From assembly GCA_951329385.1 (NCBI GenBank), contig OX589599.1:7254001-7318000 (forward strand): a DNA stretch of 64,000 bases, given 5' to 3'. This document shows, piece by piece, positions 43,059 through 53,893 of the stretch. Every line of letters begins with the position of its first letter. The stretch's first letter is position 1. The stretch is from Polia nebulosa. Taxonomy: Eukaryota; Arthropoda; Insecta; Lepidoptera; Noctuidae. A program made the position numbers and the translations under genes. The notes under the pieces were generated by a model, which was given only the letters and a program-made list of their open reading frames with translations, was not told the DNA's origin and made no database searches.

Positions 43059-46000
43059 ATGGAAGCGTTCAACGATTTACAGGAGGATATTAGAGCGAAA
43101 ATGCTGAAAGTTAAGACTAATTTTAAAAAGTCTCCTAAAGAGCGTTTGACTGTTCCATATATTGAAACTAGACTTGACAACCTAGAGCAACAGTGGAGTT
43201 TATTTACCAGCACTCACACTAAAATTATTAGTCAGGTTAAGCGAAGTGATTTGTATAATTCGGATTATCACAAAAATTGTATTTATGATGATGTGGAGGA
43301 ATTGTATGTACAATTTAAGACTGATTTAAAGGAAATGTTATATAATTTAAAAACACCGAGTACACACGAGTTGAATTCAAGTTCTACAAGTCAATGTGAA
43401 GGTTTAGCTAGGCGTTTCAAGTTGCCAGAAATTAAAATACCTACGTTTTCAGGGAAATATACAGAGTGGCAAACGTTCAGAGATTTGTTTTTAGGGCTTG
43501 TGCATGAAAACAAGTCTCTGGATGACGCTCAAAGGTTCTACTATCTCAGGGGACATTTAACTGGTGAAGCGGAACAGTTGTTGCGAAATATTAAAGTGTC
43601 GTCCGATAGTTACCAAATCGCTTGGGAGAAGTTAGATAGTATGTATAACAATAAACGGTTTTTATCTAATGGCATTTTGAAGCGGCTGCTAAGTCAGAAG
43701 AATTTGGTGTCTGAATCGGCTTCGGAAATTAAGAAACTAATTAGTACAACATCAGATTGTTTGGAGTCTATAAAAAATCTAGGTGTAGATGTTTCATCTT
43801 GGGACATTTTGATTATTCATATCATAAGTGCCAAATTAGATAATGATACTCGAAAGGCCTGGGAGTTAAAAGTATCCTCAGACCGAACTGATGAATTACC
43901 AACGTTTGTACAGTTCTCAGAGTTCTTAATAGGTCGATTCAGAGGTTTGGAAAATTTAGAGCCTAAGTTACATAGTATTGATAAGAAAGTTACTAAATCT
44001 TTTCACATTGTTAAGAATACCAACAGCGCGTCATGTGCGTATTGTGCTGAAGGTCATAAAATAACGTTATGCAAAAGGTTCGGTAAAGAATCTAATGATG
44101 CCCGTCGTAATTTTGCACTAGAAAATAAATTGTGTTTTGTTTGCCTTCATAATAACCACTCTGCAAAATTCTGTAAAACCACTCTTAGATGCCAGGTGTG
44201 CAAACGCCGCCACCATACTTTATTACACCCAACAGGTGGTTTTGGGTCTGCTAATGGGGAAAATAGTAGTATTGCTCCCGAGGAAACCTCATCGGCCGCT
44301 GGAAGGTTGATGAAGGAGGATAATAATGAGGTAACCGTTCAAGCGGAGGGGTCAAGCAAGCCAGTAGTCTCATGTCTTTCGACAGGTGGTCAGACAACTG
44401 TACTGTTGACTACAGCTTTGGTTAAAGCTGAATCGAAAGATGGGACCTATCGGGTAATTAGGGCGTTGCTAGACCAAGGTTCACAGGGTTCTTTCGTTAC
44501 AGAATCCACAGTCCAATACTTAGGATTAAAGAAAAAGCCATCAAGGCACACTGTGTTAGGTGTAGGAGGTGAAAAAAGCGTAACGTCTCAGTCCACTGTC
44601 GTCATTAATTTGAGGTCTAGAATAGATCCCAAATTTCAAGTAAGGGTTAATGCTTACGTCCTGAAGTCAGTCACCGCTCTTCTCCCAGCTACGAAAGTAG
44701 CGAAGATAGAATGGGCAGACTTGACCGTTGAGGATTTGGCTGATCCCGAATACCACAGACCCAATAAAATTGATATTTTATTAGGTGCTGAGGTTTACAG
44801 CCAAATCATCCAGGAAGGCATTAAAAGGAATATAAGTGGAACTCTATTAGCGCAACATACCACTTTAGGCTGGATATTATCGGGCGCTTGTGAAGTGGAT
44901 GATGAGTCAAGTAATCATTCACACATTACCGTGATGCATTCCAGCGTTCAGGCTGATGACAACATGCTGAGACGATTTTGGGAGTTGGAAGCGGAACCAT
45001 CTGGAAAAAATAAATTACTCACGGAGGATGAAATTAAATGTGAAAACATATTTACAGCTACCACAACGCGGAGTAACATAGGTAGATACATAGTGAAATT
45101 GCCGCTGCGTGATGGTGACCTAGTCAGTAAAGTTGGCGAGTCTAAGTGCATTGCTGAAAAAAGACTAAAGAGTTTAGAGGCAAGGTTAAGAAAAAACAGT
45201 AGATTAAGAGAAGATTATGCAAAGGTTATACAAGAATATTTAGATTTGAAGCATATGAGAAGGGTAACAGATAAGAAAAGGGATATAAGCAAAGCAATAT
45301 ACTTACCTCACCACGCCATCGTCCGGGAGGATAAAGATACGACGAAAGTTCGTGTCGTATTCGATGCTTCCTGCAAAGGAACGAATGGAATGTCGTTAAA
45401 TGACAATTTGTTAGTTGGCCCAACGTTGCAAGCTGAACTCCGTCACACGATTATGCGATGGAGAGCATATCAGATATGTCTTGTGGCAGATATTATCAAA
45501 ATGTATCGACAAGTTTTGGTTAATAGCTCGGATACAGTATATCAACGTATACTCTGGAGAAACGACCCTGAAAAGGAAATAGAAGAATACGAGTTAATGA
45601 CTGTCACATTTGGTACCGCATCAGCACCATATTTAGCGGTTCGCGCCTTGCATCAAGTCGCATATGATGAATGTAAAAATAACCCGCAGGTAGAGAAAAT
45701 AATTCTCAACGATTTTTATATGGATGATTTGATGACGGGAACGGAAAATATAGAAGAAGCATTTCAAATCTATACCGAAATGAATGCTGTCTTAGCTAAA
45801 GGTGGTTTCCACTTGCAAAAATGGAGAAGTAATAGTAAAATATTACTAGATAAAATCAGGGACGGTAAAAGAACTACAGATGAGGAACTAAGGATAAAAA
45901 CTGATAATGTTACAAAGATACTGGGACTTACCTGGAACTCATGCGAGGACTTCTTCCAATACTCGGTGAAACTTCCGCCACTAACTGCACCTGTAACAAA

Positions 46001-48254
46001 AAGAAAAGTTATTTCCGACATAGCAAAGCTTTTTGACCCGTTAGGATGGTTAGCACCAAGTATTATATTAGCCAAAACATTTATTCAAAAATTGTGGTTG
46101 GCAGGGTTAGAATGGGACCAAGAAATTCCTAATAATTTAGTACATGAATGGGCTACTTACCATCGCAACTTATCTTCTTTGGTGGAGGTGAAAATCCCAC
46201 GATGGCTACATACTGATACTAGCGTAAAGAGGGAACTGCATGGCTTCTCGGATGCTTCCAAAATGGCGTATGCAGCCGTAATTTATCTCAGAGTTGTAGA
46301 TCACCAAGGAAACATTCACATCTCTTTAGTCACTTCAAAGACGAAGGTGGCTCCCATTAGACAAGTGTCTATACCGAGACTAGAACTTTGTGGTGCTGTT
46401 CTTCTAGCCAAATTAATGGCTGAAGTAGGAGAAGTAATGGGTGTCCAGAAGCTCGACTGGCATGCATGGACAGACAGTGAGGTGGTGCTAGCTTGGCTCA
46501 ATAGTCATCCTAACCGCTGGAAAACTTTTGTAGCCAATCGAGTTTCGGATATTTTAAACATCTTAGACACATACCACTGGTCTCATATATCGTCTAAGCA
46601 AAATCCCGCAGATTGTGCTTCCCGCGGTGTTTGCCCAGCTGAATTGAACTCTACGGCTATATGGTGGAATGGTCCGGATCTGTTGCGACAGCAGGTAATT
46701 GAATACAAAAGACCGAAACATCTCGTAACACATTTGGAAGAAGTTAAAGCACACACGACTGCTTTTGATACAGTTACCGTCTGGAATAAGTTCTCCCAGT
46801 TATCAACGTTAATTCGAGTTATAGCTTACTGTAGACGTTTTCTGAGCCTAAGGAAACAGTCAACTATTAAACATGGTACACGGGAATTATCGAAACAAGA
46901 GCTTGACGATGCCACAGACACCTGCATAAAGAAATGCCAGGAAGAGTTTTCTGTGGAAATTAAAGAATTAAAAAATAGTAAGATAAAAAAGAAAAAGGGA
47001 AATCTAACTTCGTTGAACGCTTTTATTGACTCTAATGGAATTATAAGAGTTGGAGGAAGACTTGAAATGTCGCAATTAGGTTATAATCGCGTACACCCAA
47101 TCATCTTGCCAAGGGAATCCTTTCTGAGCAACCTTCTGATTGCTGACGCTCATGCAAAAACCATGCATGGTGGCCCGCAGCTTATGGTCACGTACTTAAG
47201 ATCTAAGTATTGGATTATAGGGGTTAAGTTGCTAGCCAAGAAATATGTAAGGCGCTGTGTTAAATGCCTTAGGTATTCAGCAAAGGCACGGACACAACTT
47301 ATGGGGCAACTACCATCGGCACGTGTGACGCCAAATAAACCATTTTTGTGTACAGGAGTAGATTACGCAGGCCCCATAAGCATAAGGGTATCAAAGGGTC
47401 GCGGGAACAAATCCTATAAAGGTTACATTGCACTTTTTATATGCATGTCCACTCGAGCAGTGCATATAGAAGCCGTTAGCGAGTTGAGTACCAAAGGTTT
47501 TCTAGCTGCGTACAAAAGATTTGTGGCTAGGCGTGGTCGCTGCGCCGAGTTGTACAGCGACAATGGTACCAACTTTGTAGGTGCTGCTCGTGAGCTGCTT
47601 TATTTATATAACGAAGAAAAATCTAACGTTAATTCGGAATTAGCAGAGTATCTCGCTACTAACGGCACTAAATGGCACTTTATTCCTCCTCACGCCCCAA
47701 ATTTTGGAGGGCTTTGGGAGGCAGGAATTAATTCTACCAAGTACCATTTAAAGAGGATCATAGGAAACACCACTTTGACATATGAAGAGATGGCTACTGT
47801 GCTGGCTCAAATCGAAGCGTGCCTCAATTCAAGACCATTATCCTATGTTGAGGATCAAGATAAGGTTGATATATTAACACCGGGTCATTTTCTGATTGGA
47901 GAACCAGTTGTTTTAGTGCCGGATTCCAATTATGAAAGTTCAAACGTTAACAGTTTACAACGCTGGCAGCTCCAGCAGAGAATGATGCAGGAGTTTTGGC
48001 GACGGTGGTCGCAGGATTACCTCAATCAATTTCTGCAACGGCACAAGTGGGCTCATAAAAACCCAGAACCATCTGTTGGGGATATAGTATTAGTAAAGGA
48101 GGATGACATGCCTCCCGGCAAGTGGTTATTGGGAAGGATTGAGCAGAAGCATTGTGGGTCTGACGGAATTACTCGGGTAGTGACGTTACGCACAAAGGCC
48201 TCAATTGTCAAAAGGCCAACCTCCAAATTATGTGTATTGCCAGTTGCCCAGTAA
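43059..48254 (+). CDS. BEL/Pao gag-pol polyprotein (1731 aa)
   Basis: It makes the structural and replication proteins of the retrotransposon in one frame. Domains in order: an N-terminal region; a gag-like DUF1759 region (about 120-300, with PEIKIPTFSGKYTEW); two zinc knuckles, C326-C329-H333-C338 and C359-C362-H367-C372, with a further Cys/His cluster at 378-390; an aspartic protease of the DUF1758 type with active site D472-QGS; reverse transcriptase with D811 and the YMDD box at 887-890; RNase H (A17/BEL type) with D1065, E1109 and D1139; the integrase zinc module H1365-H1370-C1400-C1403; the integrase core D1435, D1501, E1554; and a C-terminal DUF5641 region (about 1640-1728). All catalytic residues that I can place are present and no stop interrupts the frame. 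The length is usual for BEL/Pao. It has no env domain. Expression would start in the 5' LTR. Confidence 0.96.
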   Translation: MEAFNDLQEDIRAKMLKVKTNFKKSPKERLTVPYIETRLDNLEQQWSLFTSTHTKIISQVKRSDLYNSDYHKNCIYDDVEELYVQFKTDLKEMLYNLKTPSTHELNSSSTSQCEGLARRFKLPEIKIPTFSGKYTEWQTFRDLFLGLVHENKSLDDAQRFYYLRGHLTGEAEQLLRNIKVSSDSYQIAWEKLDSMYNNKRFLSNGILKRLLSQKNLVSESASEIKKLISTTSDCLESIKNLGVDVSSWDILIIHIISAKLDNDTRKAWELKVSSDRTDELPTFVQFSEFLIGRFRGLENLEPKLHSIDKKVTKSFHIVKNTNSASCAYCAEGHKITLCKRFGKESNDARRNFALENKLCFVCLHNNHSAKFCKTTLRCQVCKRRHHTLLHPTGGFGSANGENSSIAPEETSSAAGRLMKEDNNEVTVQAEGSSKPVVSCLSTGGQTTVLLTTALVKAESKDGTYRVIRALLDQGSQGSFVTESTVQYLGLKKKPSRHTVLGVGGEKSVTSQSTVVINLRSRIDPKFQVRVNAYVLKSVTALLPATKVAKIEWADLTVEDLADPEYHRPNKIDILLGAEVYSQIIQEGIKRNISGTLLAQHTTLGWILSGACEVDDESSNHSHITVMHSSVQADDNMLRRFWELEAEPSGKNKLLTEDEIKCENIFTATTTRSNIGRYIVKLPLRDGDLVSKVGESKCIAEKRLKSLEARLRKNSRLREDYAKVIQEYLDLKHMRRVTDKKRDISKAIYLPHHAIVREDKDTTKVRVVFDASCKGTNGMSLNDNLLVGPTLQAELRHTIMRWRAYQICLVADIIKMYRQVLVNSSDTVYQRILWRNDPEKEIEEYELMTVTFGTASAPYLAVRALHQVAYDECKNNPQVEKIILNDFYMDDLMTGTENIEEAFQIYTEMNAVLAKGGFHLQKWRSNSKILLDKIRDGKRTTDEELRIKTDNVTKILGLTWNSCEDFFQYSVKLPPLTAPVTKRKVISDIAKLFDPLGWLAPSIILAKTFIQKLWLAGLEWDQEIPNNLVHEWATYHRNLSSLVEVKIPRWLHTDTSVKRELHGFSDASKMAYAAVIYLRVVDHQGNIHISLVTSKTKVAPIRQVSIPRLELCGAVLLAKLMAEVGEVMGVQKLDWHAWTDSEVVLAWLNSHPNRWKTFVANRVSDILNILDTYHWSHISSKQNPADCASRGVCPAELNSTAIWWNGPDLLRQQVIEYKRPKHLVTHLEEVKAHTTAFDTVTVWNKFSQLSTLIRVIAYCRRFLSLRKQSTIKHGTRELSKQELDDATDTCIKKCQEEFSVEIKELKNSKIKKKKGNLTSLNAFIDSNGIIRVGGRLEMSQLGYNRVHPIILPRESFLSNLLIADAHAKTMHGGPQLMVTYLRSKYWIIGVKLLAKKYVRRCVKCLRYSAKARTQLMGQLPSARVTPNKPFLCTGVDYAGPISIRVSKGRGNKSYKGYIALFICMSTRAVHIEAVSELSTKGFLAAYKRFVARRGRCAELYSDNGTNFVGAARELLYLYNEEKSNVNSELAEYLATNGTKWHFIPPHAPNFGGLWEAGINSTKYHLKRIIGNTTLTYEEMATVLAQIEACLNSRPLSYVEDQDKVDILTPGHFLIGEPVVLVPDSNYESSNVNSLQRWQLQQRMMQEFWRRWSQDYLNQFLQRHKWAHKNPEPSVGDIVLVKEDDMPPGKWLLGRIEQKHCGSDGITRVVTLRTKASIVKRPTSKLCVLPVAQ

Positions 48255-48410
48255 CACAATTACTATTGTATAGTTATTAAGTTTTCCCGTTAGTAAACAT
48301 ATATTTATACACATACTTGCTACCAAGGACGTATTTGCAGTCTAGCGATATTGTTGATTTTGGTTTGGTTATGACCCTTTACCGTTGGCATGGTGGGCGG
48401 CCGTTAATAA

Positions 48411-48444
48411 GGACATTCGGCAATAATGTCCTTGGTGGGCGGTA
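48411..48444 (+). promoter_or_regulatory. Hairpin and G-rich tract before the 3' LTR
   Basis: AAGGACATT and AATGTCCTT form a 9-bp stem, followed by GGTGGGCGG just before the LTR. The same GGTGGGCGG occurs at 48391-48399. A purine-rich tract at this place primes plus-strand DNA synthesis in LTR elements; this one is short, so the role is inferred. Confidence 0.5.
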
Positions 48445-48733
48445 TGTTTAGATTTAAAATGAGGACACGGAATCATAGCGACCAATATTACTTTAATATC
48501 GGACAATTAGTACCCACTAGCTCGATAGATGGCGTTGGCGTCGAGTTAGAAGTCGCTATGGTTTCGTTACCGCGCGTAATACATAGTCTATACCAAATAT
48601 TTCGTTGAGGTGAGCAGTATTGTAGCTTACACTGTGGTTCGGTACAATATTATTTGTAATAATATACGCGATAAGTTAATAACTCAGTGTTTAAATTAGC
48701 TACCCCTCTCCAAGTCGACCCTCAGTCTATACA
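48445..48733 (+). repeat. 3' LTR of the BEL/Pao element
   Basis: Identical to 42053-42341. GTAAT follows at 48734-48738, then the interrupted LINE tail (AATAAAGAC and ATTATTATTATT). Confidence 0.95.
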
Positions 48734-48877
48734 GTAATAAAGACTATTATTATTATTAAAACCACACCGGTGATCACCATTAGCACATGGAAGGCGTCCT
48801 ATGATCTCTTAAAAGAGTACCCCGGAACCCTCTCTGAACTACGCCTGTCAGGGCACATCCTTGAGGAGTATTTAAGG

Positions 48878-49318
48878 CCCTCCAAGACGGACTGCTTAGA
48901 GCAGTTGAGAACAACTGCTCGAGAGCTGTCATATTGCGGTTGGAGTCGGCTGTAATCCGACTGATCTTAGTAGTACTTGTGCAGTTGTTTTACAGTTGTG
49001 TTTGACTGCAACTACTCCAAGCAGTCCGTATATAAAATAAAAGGGTAGGGCGGGGCGCGGAGAGAGGAAGCGGTAAGCAGTTGGAGTGAAGCGCTGCTTC
49101 AAGCGGTCCGTGTATGATCGAGCAGCTCGTTGCTGTCGGCGGCACGGCGAAACTCGACCGCATGCTGACTGCATTTTTAGCTGCAAACTGCAAATGAACT
49201 GCTTGAGCGGTCCGTGTATGGCGAATGTTAATTTTGTATTGAAACTGCAGATCACCCAACAGCGACCGCTTAGAGCAGACCTGTCGGCACGATTGATCCA
49301 AGCAATCCGTCTATGGAG
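48878..49318. mobile_element. CCATAGAC/GACTGC TIR element, copy 2
   Basis: CAAGACGGACTGCTTAGAGC at the left and CAAGCAATCCGTCTATGG at the right form inverted ends. In between, ACTGCTC, GCAGTCCGT and AGCGGTCCGTGTATG motifs recur in both directions. It contains a GC-rich block (49040-49070). Related to 23349-23836. The block before it (48766-48877) resembles 13790-13870. Confidence 0.6.
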
Positions 49319-50003
49319 GCACTAAGATACCTGCCTACTGTATTACACCTACGTGTGGTGACTACCAGGGAAGGAACCCTTTTCTTTCAAAAATATAGAG
49401 GTGCCAACATATTTTTCACCCCTCAGACTTCCAAAAAAAAGAAGCGTCACTCAAAATCCTCTACATACACATGAGGTTCCATTCCATTTACAAGGACTAC
49501 AATAAGAAAATAAGTGTTACCCTCAAGATACCCAGTGCTATAGGAACACGAGTGGAAGCATGTTCAGACAACGGTTTTTAGCCAAAAAGCTGAGGTGATT
49601 GCGAAAACTTGGGACAAAGACGATTTTATTCTTTTTTGCAAAGATACAAATTACAATAGAATAGGGTAGTTTACTACTCGTACAAAAATCTAACTAGTCA
49701 GTCATTTAGATTACTAAAAAATACTGGACACGTATTTTTTCTGGTGTCACGTAAACAAAAAATGAGGACGATACAGTGCGTTGAAATTTCGCTTGAAGTC
49801 ACGGTGTGTGACACCTTTTACCACAAAGTGACGTAATTGCCCCCACTCCTGAATTTTGATGCGTTTTATTTTTGTATTTTTTTATTGGTTTGGTAAAGGA
49901 AAAAATACGTGTGTAATATTTTTTGATAATCTCTAACTGACGGAATAAATAGAATTATTATATTCATAATCAGGAAACTACCCTACCTATTCTATTTTAC
50001 GAG
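49319..50003. other. No gene recognised
   Basis: AT-rich with homopolymer runs. It leads into the exon-like region at 50004. Confidence 0.4.
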
Positions 50004-50371
50004 TTACTAGAAGAAGCTATAATGCGGGAGGAAGAACTCGGTTGGACATCAAAAGACGAGATGCATTGGAAATAGTCTGATTTTTTATTTTTTTTCTCTT
50101 TTGCAGAGATGCGTATTTGACGTCTGTGAAGTTTGCTTTTCGGTGCGCAGTACCCCAGCCCTCACCCCCGGTCACATGAATCTCTGCTTCTACGCAGCGA
50201 TTCGCGGAGTTTTCGGAGCCGCCATTACCTTTGATTCTACCTTTAGTTACAGAATTATGTTATACAAGTTAATAAAAGTATTACCGTGTACAAGAAGGTA
50301 TAAAAAGAGACAAAGTACTCATTGGGCATCAAAAGACGAGATACATTGGAAAGAATCACCATCTTACTGAA
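50004..50371 (+). other. Exon-like region: repeated coding motif and a splice-acceptor-like tract
   Basis: Frame 50004-50075 encodes LLEEAIMREEELGWTSKD and EMHWK then a stop. The frame at 50101-50370 ends with HWASKDEIHWKESPSY and a stop. The shared motif (W-T/A-SKDE-M/I-HWK) is coded by ATCAAAAGACGAGAT-type repeats about 280 bp apart. Before the second, TTTTTTATTTTTTTTCTCTTT then TGCAG at 50081-50106 has the look of a 3' splice site, and AATAAA occurs at 50271. I do not recognise the protein. It may be a duplicated exon scrap of a host gene, or chance. Confidence 0.3.
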
Positions 50372-51504
50372 AATATGTCCACTGCTAGAAAAGACATGAT
50401 TGGTATCCAATATACGCGTCTTGAAAAGACCGGTTAATTATCAGGAAACTTTAAAACCAAGACAAAGGCATCGTCTTGAAAATAATTCAATTATGCCAAC
50501 TCTCGAGGTCTACGTGTGGTTTCAAGAGACGGAAACCAAGGGTTAACGATCTCGTATCACGATATTGCTAACCCTGAAAATGGCCGACCAACCTTAGAGC
50601 AAGGTAGACATAAAAAGATAATTATCTAGTTAATGTGACAATAAACAAGCGTGTTTCTATATCTTAGAACAAAGTGACAGTACTCTCGCAAACCATTCAA
50701 CTCAGAAAAAACTGTAACAATGAAAAAGTACGGCCTTAAGAAGTGCTATTTCTATTCCATTGTCATATCTCGATAGTTATCGTTACAATTATATCTCGGA
50801 ATCGGCCAGAACTAAACAATGGGCGATCACGAACAGACCTTATCCGATAATCGGTAAGGATCTATATCGAGCGATTATATCGATTCCATTGTTGTTAAAT
50901 CGATAATTGGATAAACATTCGATTCCATAAATTAGATGGCTTGCCACGTTTTCATTTAGAGTCGTGATCTATTAGTAATAAAATATGTTTGTACTTGTCT
51001 TCTGTGAGTTTATATTAAATACTAATTGTGTCTCACGACTTCGGTTGCTTAATTGTTATAAATAAAAGCACGATTGCTAGTTGAAAAGTAAAAGTGGTTT
51101 CTAATTGATTTTAGCGAGTTACGACGTCGCTGTCAGGCGTAATTCGTAAAAGTCAACTGAGATACGCAATTCACATTTATAATGTTGTAGTTGGCTGTCA
51201 TAAAACCTCGAGGCACAATTTATAGGTAATTTCATGTCACTACGGATCTAGTAGATACTAATAAAATAGAAGTTTATAGAGAAACTATTGAAATCTTGTA
51301 GGTACAGTCATCAAATCAGAATTGGGATGACTTTTTTGTAAAAAAAAATCTATTTATTCTGTCAGTTAGATTATAATTAATACGAACAAATATGGACACG
51401 TAGTTTTTACTTGATCAAATCAATAAAAAAATATAAAGATCAAACGCATCAAAGATCCGGAGTAGGGGCTTGTTACCTCAATTCTAGGTAAAAGCTGGTA
51501 CATT
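50372..51504. other. No gene seen
   Basis: Nothing recognised; AT-rich, possibly unique. Confidence 0.4.
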
Positions 51505-52230
51505 TTTAGGGGTCTGTACCTAAAGGGTCCAAACGAAGCCCTATAACTATTGCACTCACGTGTCTGTCTGCCTGTCTGTCCGTCATCTGTTGGAAAATTT
51601 TGTTCCGTAGAATTTTTTACTTCTCATTGATCTATGAACTTGAAATTTGGTGATAATGTTTAATTAACCGACTTCCAAAAGGGTTATCAATTCGGATGTT
51701 TGTATTTTTTTTTTATGTGTGTTCGGGCATAACTCCGTCATATATTGACGGATTTGCAAAATTCATTTTTTTGTTCGAAAGGGTTCCGAAATGGTCTAAT
51801 TTAAATTTCATATAGATCTGATGATCGGTTTCGGAGACATACAACGGAACTCTTCAAAAATTTATAGCAAATCACACGCGATTGTTGCGATCGTATGTCT
51901 ATGTAGTGTTCACAACTAGAAAGTGAAAAATAAAAACTTTTTTCCAAAAAATTTGAACCAACTTCCAAAAAAAGTGCAAAATGACTTTAATTTCGGAGGT
52001 CGGTGTCAAAAAACGAAGACACGAAACCAGAAACACCAACTTCCGAAATTAAAGTTATTTACACTTTTTTGTAAGTCGGTTCCATTTTTTTGTAAAAAAG
52101 TTTTTTAGTATGTCTATTTTACTTAAAAAATACCAATATATTGATAAATCGCATTTATTCTTTGATAATTCTCTCGTTTGATACGGAACCCTAAATGTGC
52201 AAAGTCCGACACGCACTTGGCCTGTTTTTA
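51505..52230 (+). repeat. GTTCCGTAC-type repeat, copy 7, split by a foldback element
   Basis: The left half ends TTTGGTGATAATGTTTAA at about 51663. The right half resumes near 52110 with ACCAATATATTGATAAATC and ends ACGGAACCCTAAATGTGC and TTGGCCTGTTTT. Comparison with 26271-26815 shows where the foldback element entered. Confidence 0.7.
51664..52108 (+). mobile_element. AACCGACTTC foldback element, older copy
   Basis: TTAACCGACTTCCAAAAGGG at the left; body blocks TAACTCCGTCATATATTGAC and CGGAGACATACAACGGAAC. The hairpin arms near 51945-52015 and 52030-52103 now differ by several substitutions and gaps. Confidence 0.75.
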
Positions 52231-52331
52231 TGTAGTCTTGTCATCACGTAAAATTTCAACGCAGTGTATCCTTCTTAATTTTTTGTTTACGTTAAAAAAA
52301 TACGCACCCATTAATTTTTGGTAATGTAACT

Positions 52332-52487
52332 CATCGTGAGGAAACCAGCATGTCCTAGAACCAAAAATTCAAAGACATGTGACATCCATCTACCCGCATT
52401 GAGCCCGCGTGGTGGATAACGGCCTACACCCCTCTCACAGAGAGGAGGCCTGTACCCCAGCACACCACATTAAAAGGCTGATGATGA
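52332..52487 (+). mobile_element. tRNA-derived SINE, 5'-truncated
   Basis: Starts inside the body at CATCGTGAGGAAACCAGCAT and goes through GAACCAAAAATTCAAAGAC, GAGCCCGCGTGGTGGAT to TTAAAAGGCTGATGATGA. The tRNA-like head is missing. Confidence 0.8.
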
Positions 52488-52740
52488 ATACCAGTATTTT
52501 ACATGGAGCGACTGCCTATCTGACCTCCACAAACCAGTTACTGGGTAATATCCACTTGGTAAGACTGAATGTCAGACTTTCGGTCTTCTGGCGACCTGTA
52601 ACGACTGTCAAAGATCCACGATTGACAGCCGGGACCAACGGCTTAACATGCTTTCTGATGCACGGAGGAGACTCGGTATATAAAGACCCATCCATGGACC
52701 AACTGTTGGATCGACTCGTGCGGCTGTTATTACTTTAGCC
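52488..52740 (-). mobile_element. 5S-derived SINE, tail missing
   Basis: TACCAGTATTTTACATGGAG to GCTGTTATTACTTTAGCCA match 5702-5990, but the 3' tail is absent and a deletion has removed the promoter middle (near 52690). It joins the SINE tail at 52487 without a gap, in opposite orientation. Confidence 0.7.
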
Positions 52741-53521
52741 ACAAACTCCGCCAGATAGTTTACAAAATTAAGATCAAGTCCACACGTACAGTGGCCACCT
52801 CGGACCAGCATCACAGCTCCCACCATTTTCTCATTCAACATTCCCATTTTCTTTTTCGCAGCATTAATTTTTCTTTTTAAGTTATTTCTATACCACTCTC
52901 CGTGCGTCCAATTTTAGATGACCTGGCAGACAGAGTGAACTTCGGAGAAAATCTGGTGTTTTTGGAAAAGAGAGGGCTCAGGTTTTGTTGGTTATTTTGG
53001 AGGGAAGACTAAAACAAAAGGTTGGATGTATTGCTTGCTTTCTCGTCGGGCCGGTAACCGAACCCTCTCATTTGCGCCTCTTTAAAAATTCACGACGCCC
53101 TAAACAGTTTGCTAGTGATTTTTATGTTGGTTCTCTTGCATTAAAAATCGTTTAGTCTGCGCTGTGGTACGAGTTGGGGCAAACATACTGGTGTGATGAG
53201 GTTTTTCGTATATGTGGTGGTATGCATGTACTCATTAAGGTGACGTAACTGAATTGAAATTCAAATAGGTGACACTTCGAATATGCACTACATTTATTCT
53301 TAGTGCTTAAGCCAGACAAAATTTTGAACGTTTTGTAAGCTTTTTTAATACTATTACTGGCTTGAATTAATATTTATTTAAACTTCATGTACCTACAGTA
53401 GTGGTACATAGACGGACTTACAGCAACAAGGCATTAACTACCAGTCAATTTTTGGGAATATCATTTTATTCTCGTATCATCGGCTTCAGCAAACATAAGT
53501 AACTCAAGCGAGATATAGTAT
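52741..53521. other. No gene recognised
   Basis: A minus-strand frame runs from 52847 into the 5S-SINE (with AVMLVRGGHCTCGLDLNFVN); I do not recognise it. Confidence 0.35.
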
Positions 53522-53893
53522 TGTGACGATTGTAGTCACAGCCTAATCTTGGCGGGTCTGTACTGGCCTTCAACTGGCTGGTAAGATTGTTGGAGAGTTA
53601 TTGGAGAGCCGTTTGAATTTAGAAGGTGTAGGCATCACATTTGTTTTAGGGATCAGTTCTGCTGGCCCGGCCGAAGTGGGCACTTATGTTATTTCTTATA
53701 AAAACCTATATAGTTATTTCAATCGCCCTCAGCTCTTTTCCTTATCCGCCCGTAGCGTGTTACCCTGTTGTACAGCACTCTCGCGTTGCCAGCGAGTGAG
53801 ACGTCTCCCCAAACGATACGACGGCGTCCCAGGATCCCTGCAGGCCGTACTGGTGCCTTGTGGTCCTACATTACCTACTAACGACCCGCCCCA
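53522..53893 (+). repeat. Possible solo LTR or repeat, TGTGACGATTGTAG family, copy 1
   Basis: Begins TGTGACGATTGTAGTCACAG, has CTTATAAAAACC (TATA-like) at about 53695, then CCCTCAGCTCTTTTCC and ACTCTCGCGTTGCCAGCGAG. Related pieces at 57479 and 61398 start at the same bases. A TGT start with an internal TATA box fits an LTR, but no clear CA end or target duplication was found. Confidence 0.4.

Larger units (their letters stand above)
42053..48733 (+). mobile_element. Complete BEL/Pao LTR retrotransposon (6,681 bp)
   Basis: All parts expected of an autonomous element are present: GTAAT target duplication, two identical 289-bp LTRs, a tRNA-like primer site, a 717-bp leader, one uninterrupted gag-pol frame of 1731 codons and a short G-rich tract before the 3' LTR. 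There is no envelope-like frame after pol (only 190 bp separate the stop from the 3' LTR). The state is that of a young, possibly still mobile copy. Confidence 0.95.

Noticed and set aside
48255..48444. Envelope gene of the BEL element
   Set aside because: Only 190 bp lie between the pol stop and the 3' LTR, too short for any envelope protein.
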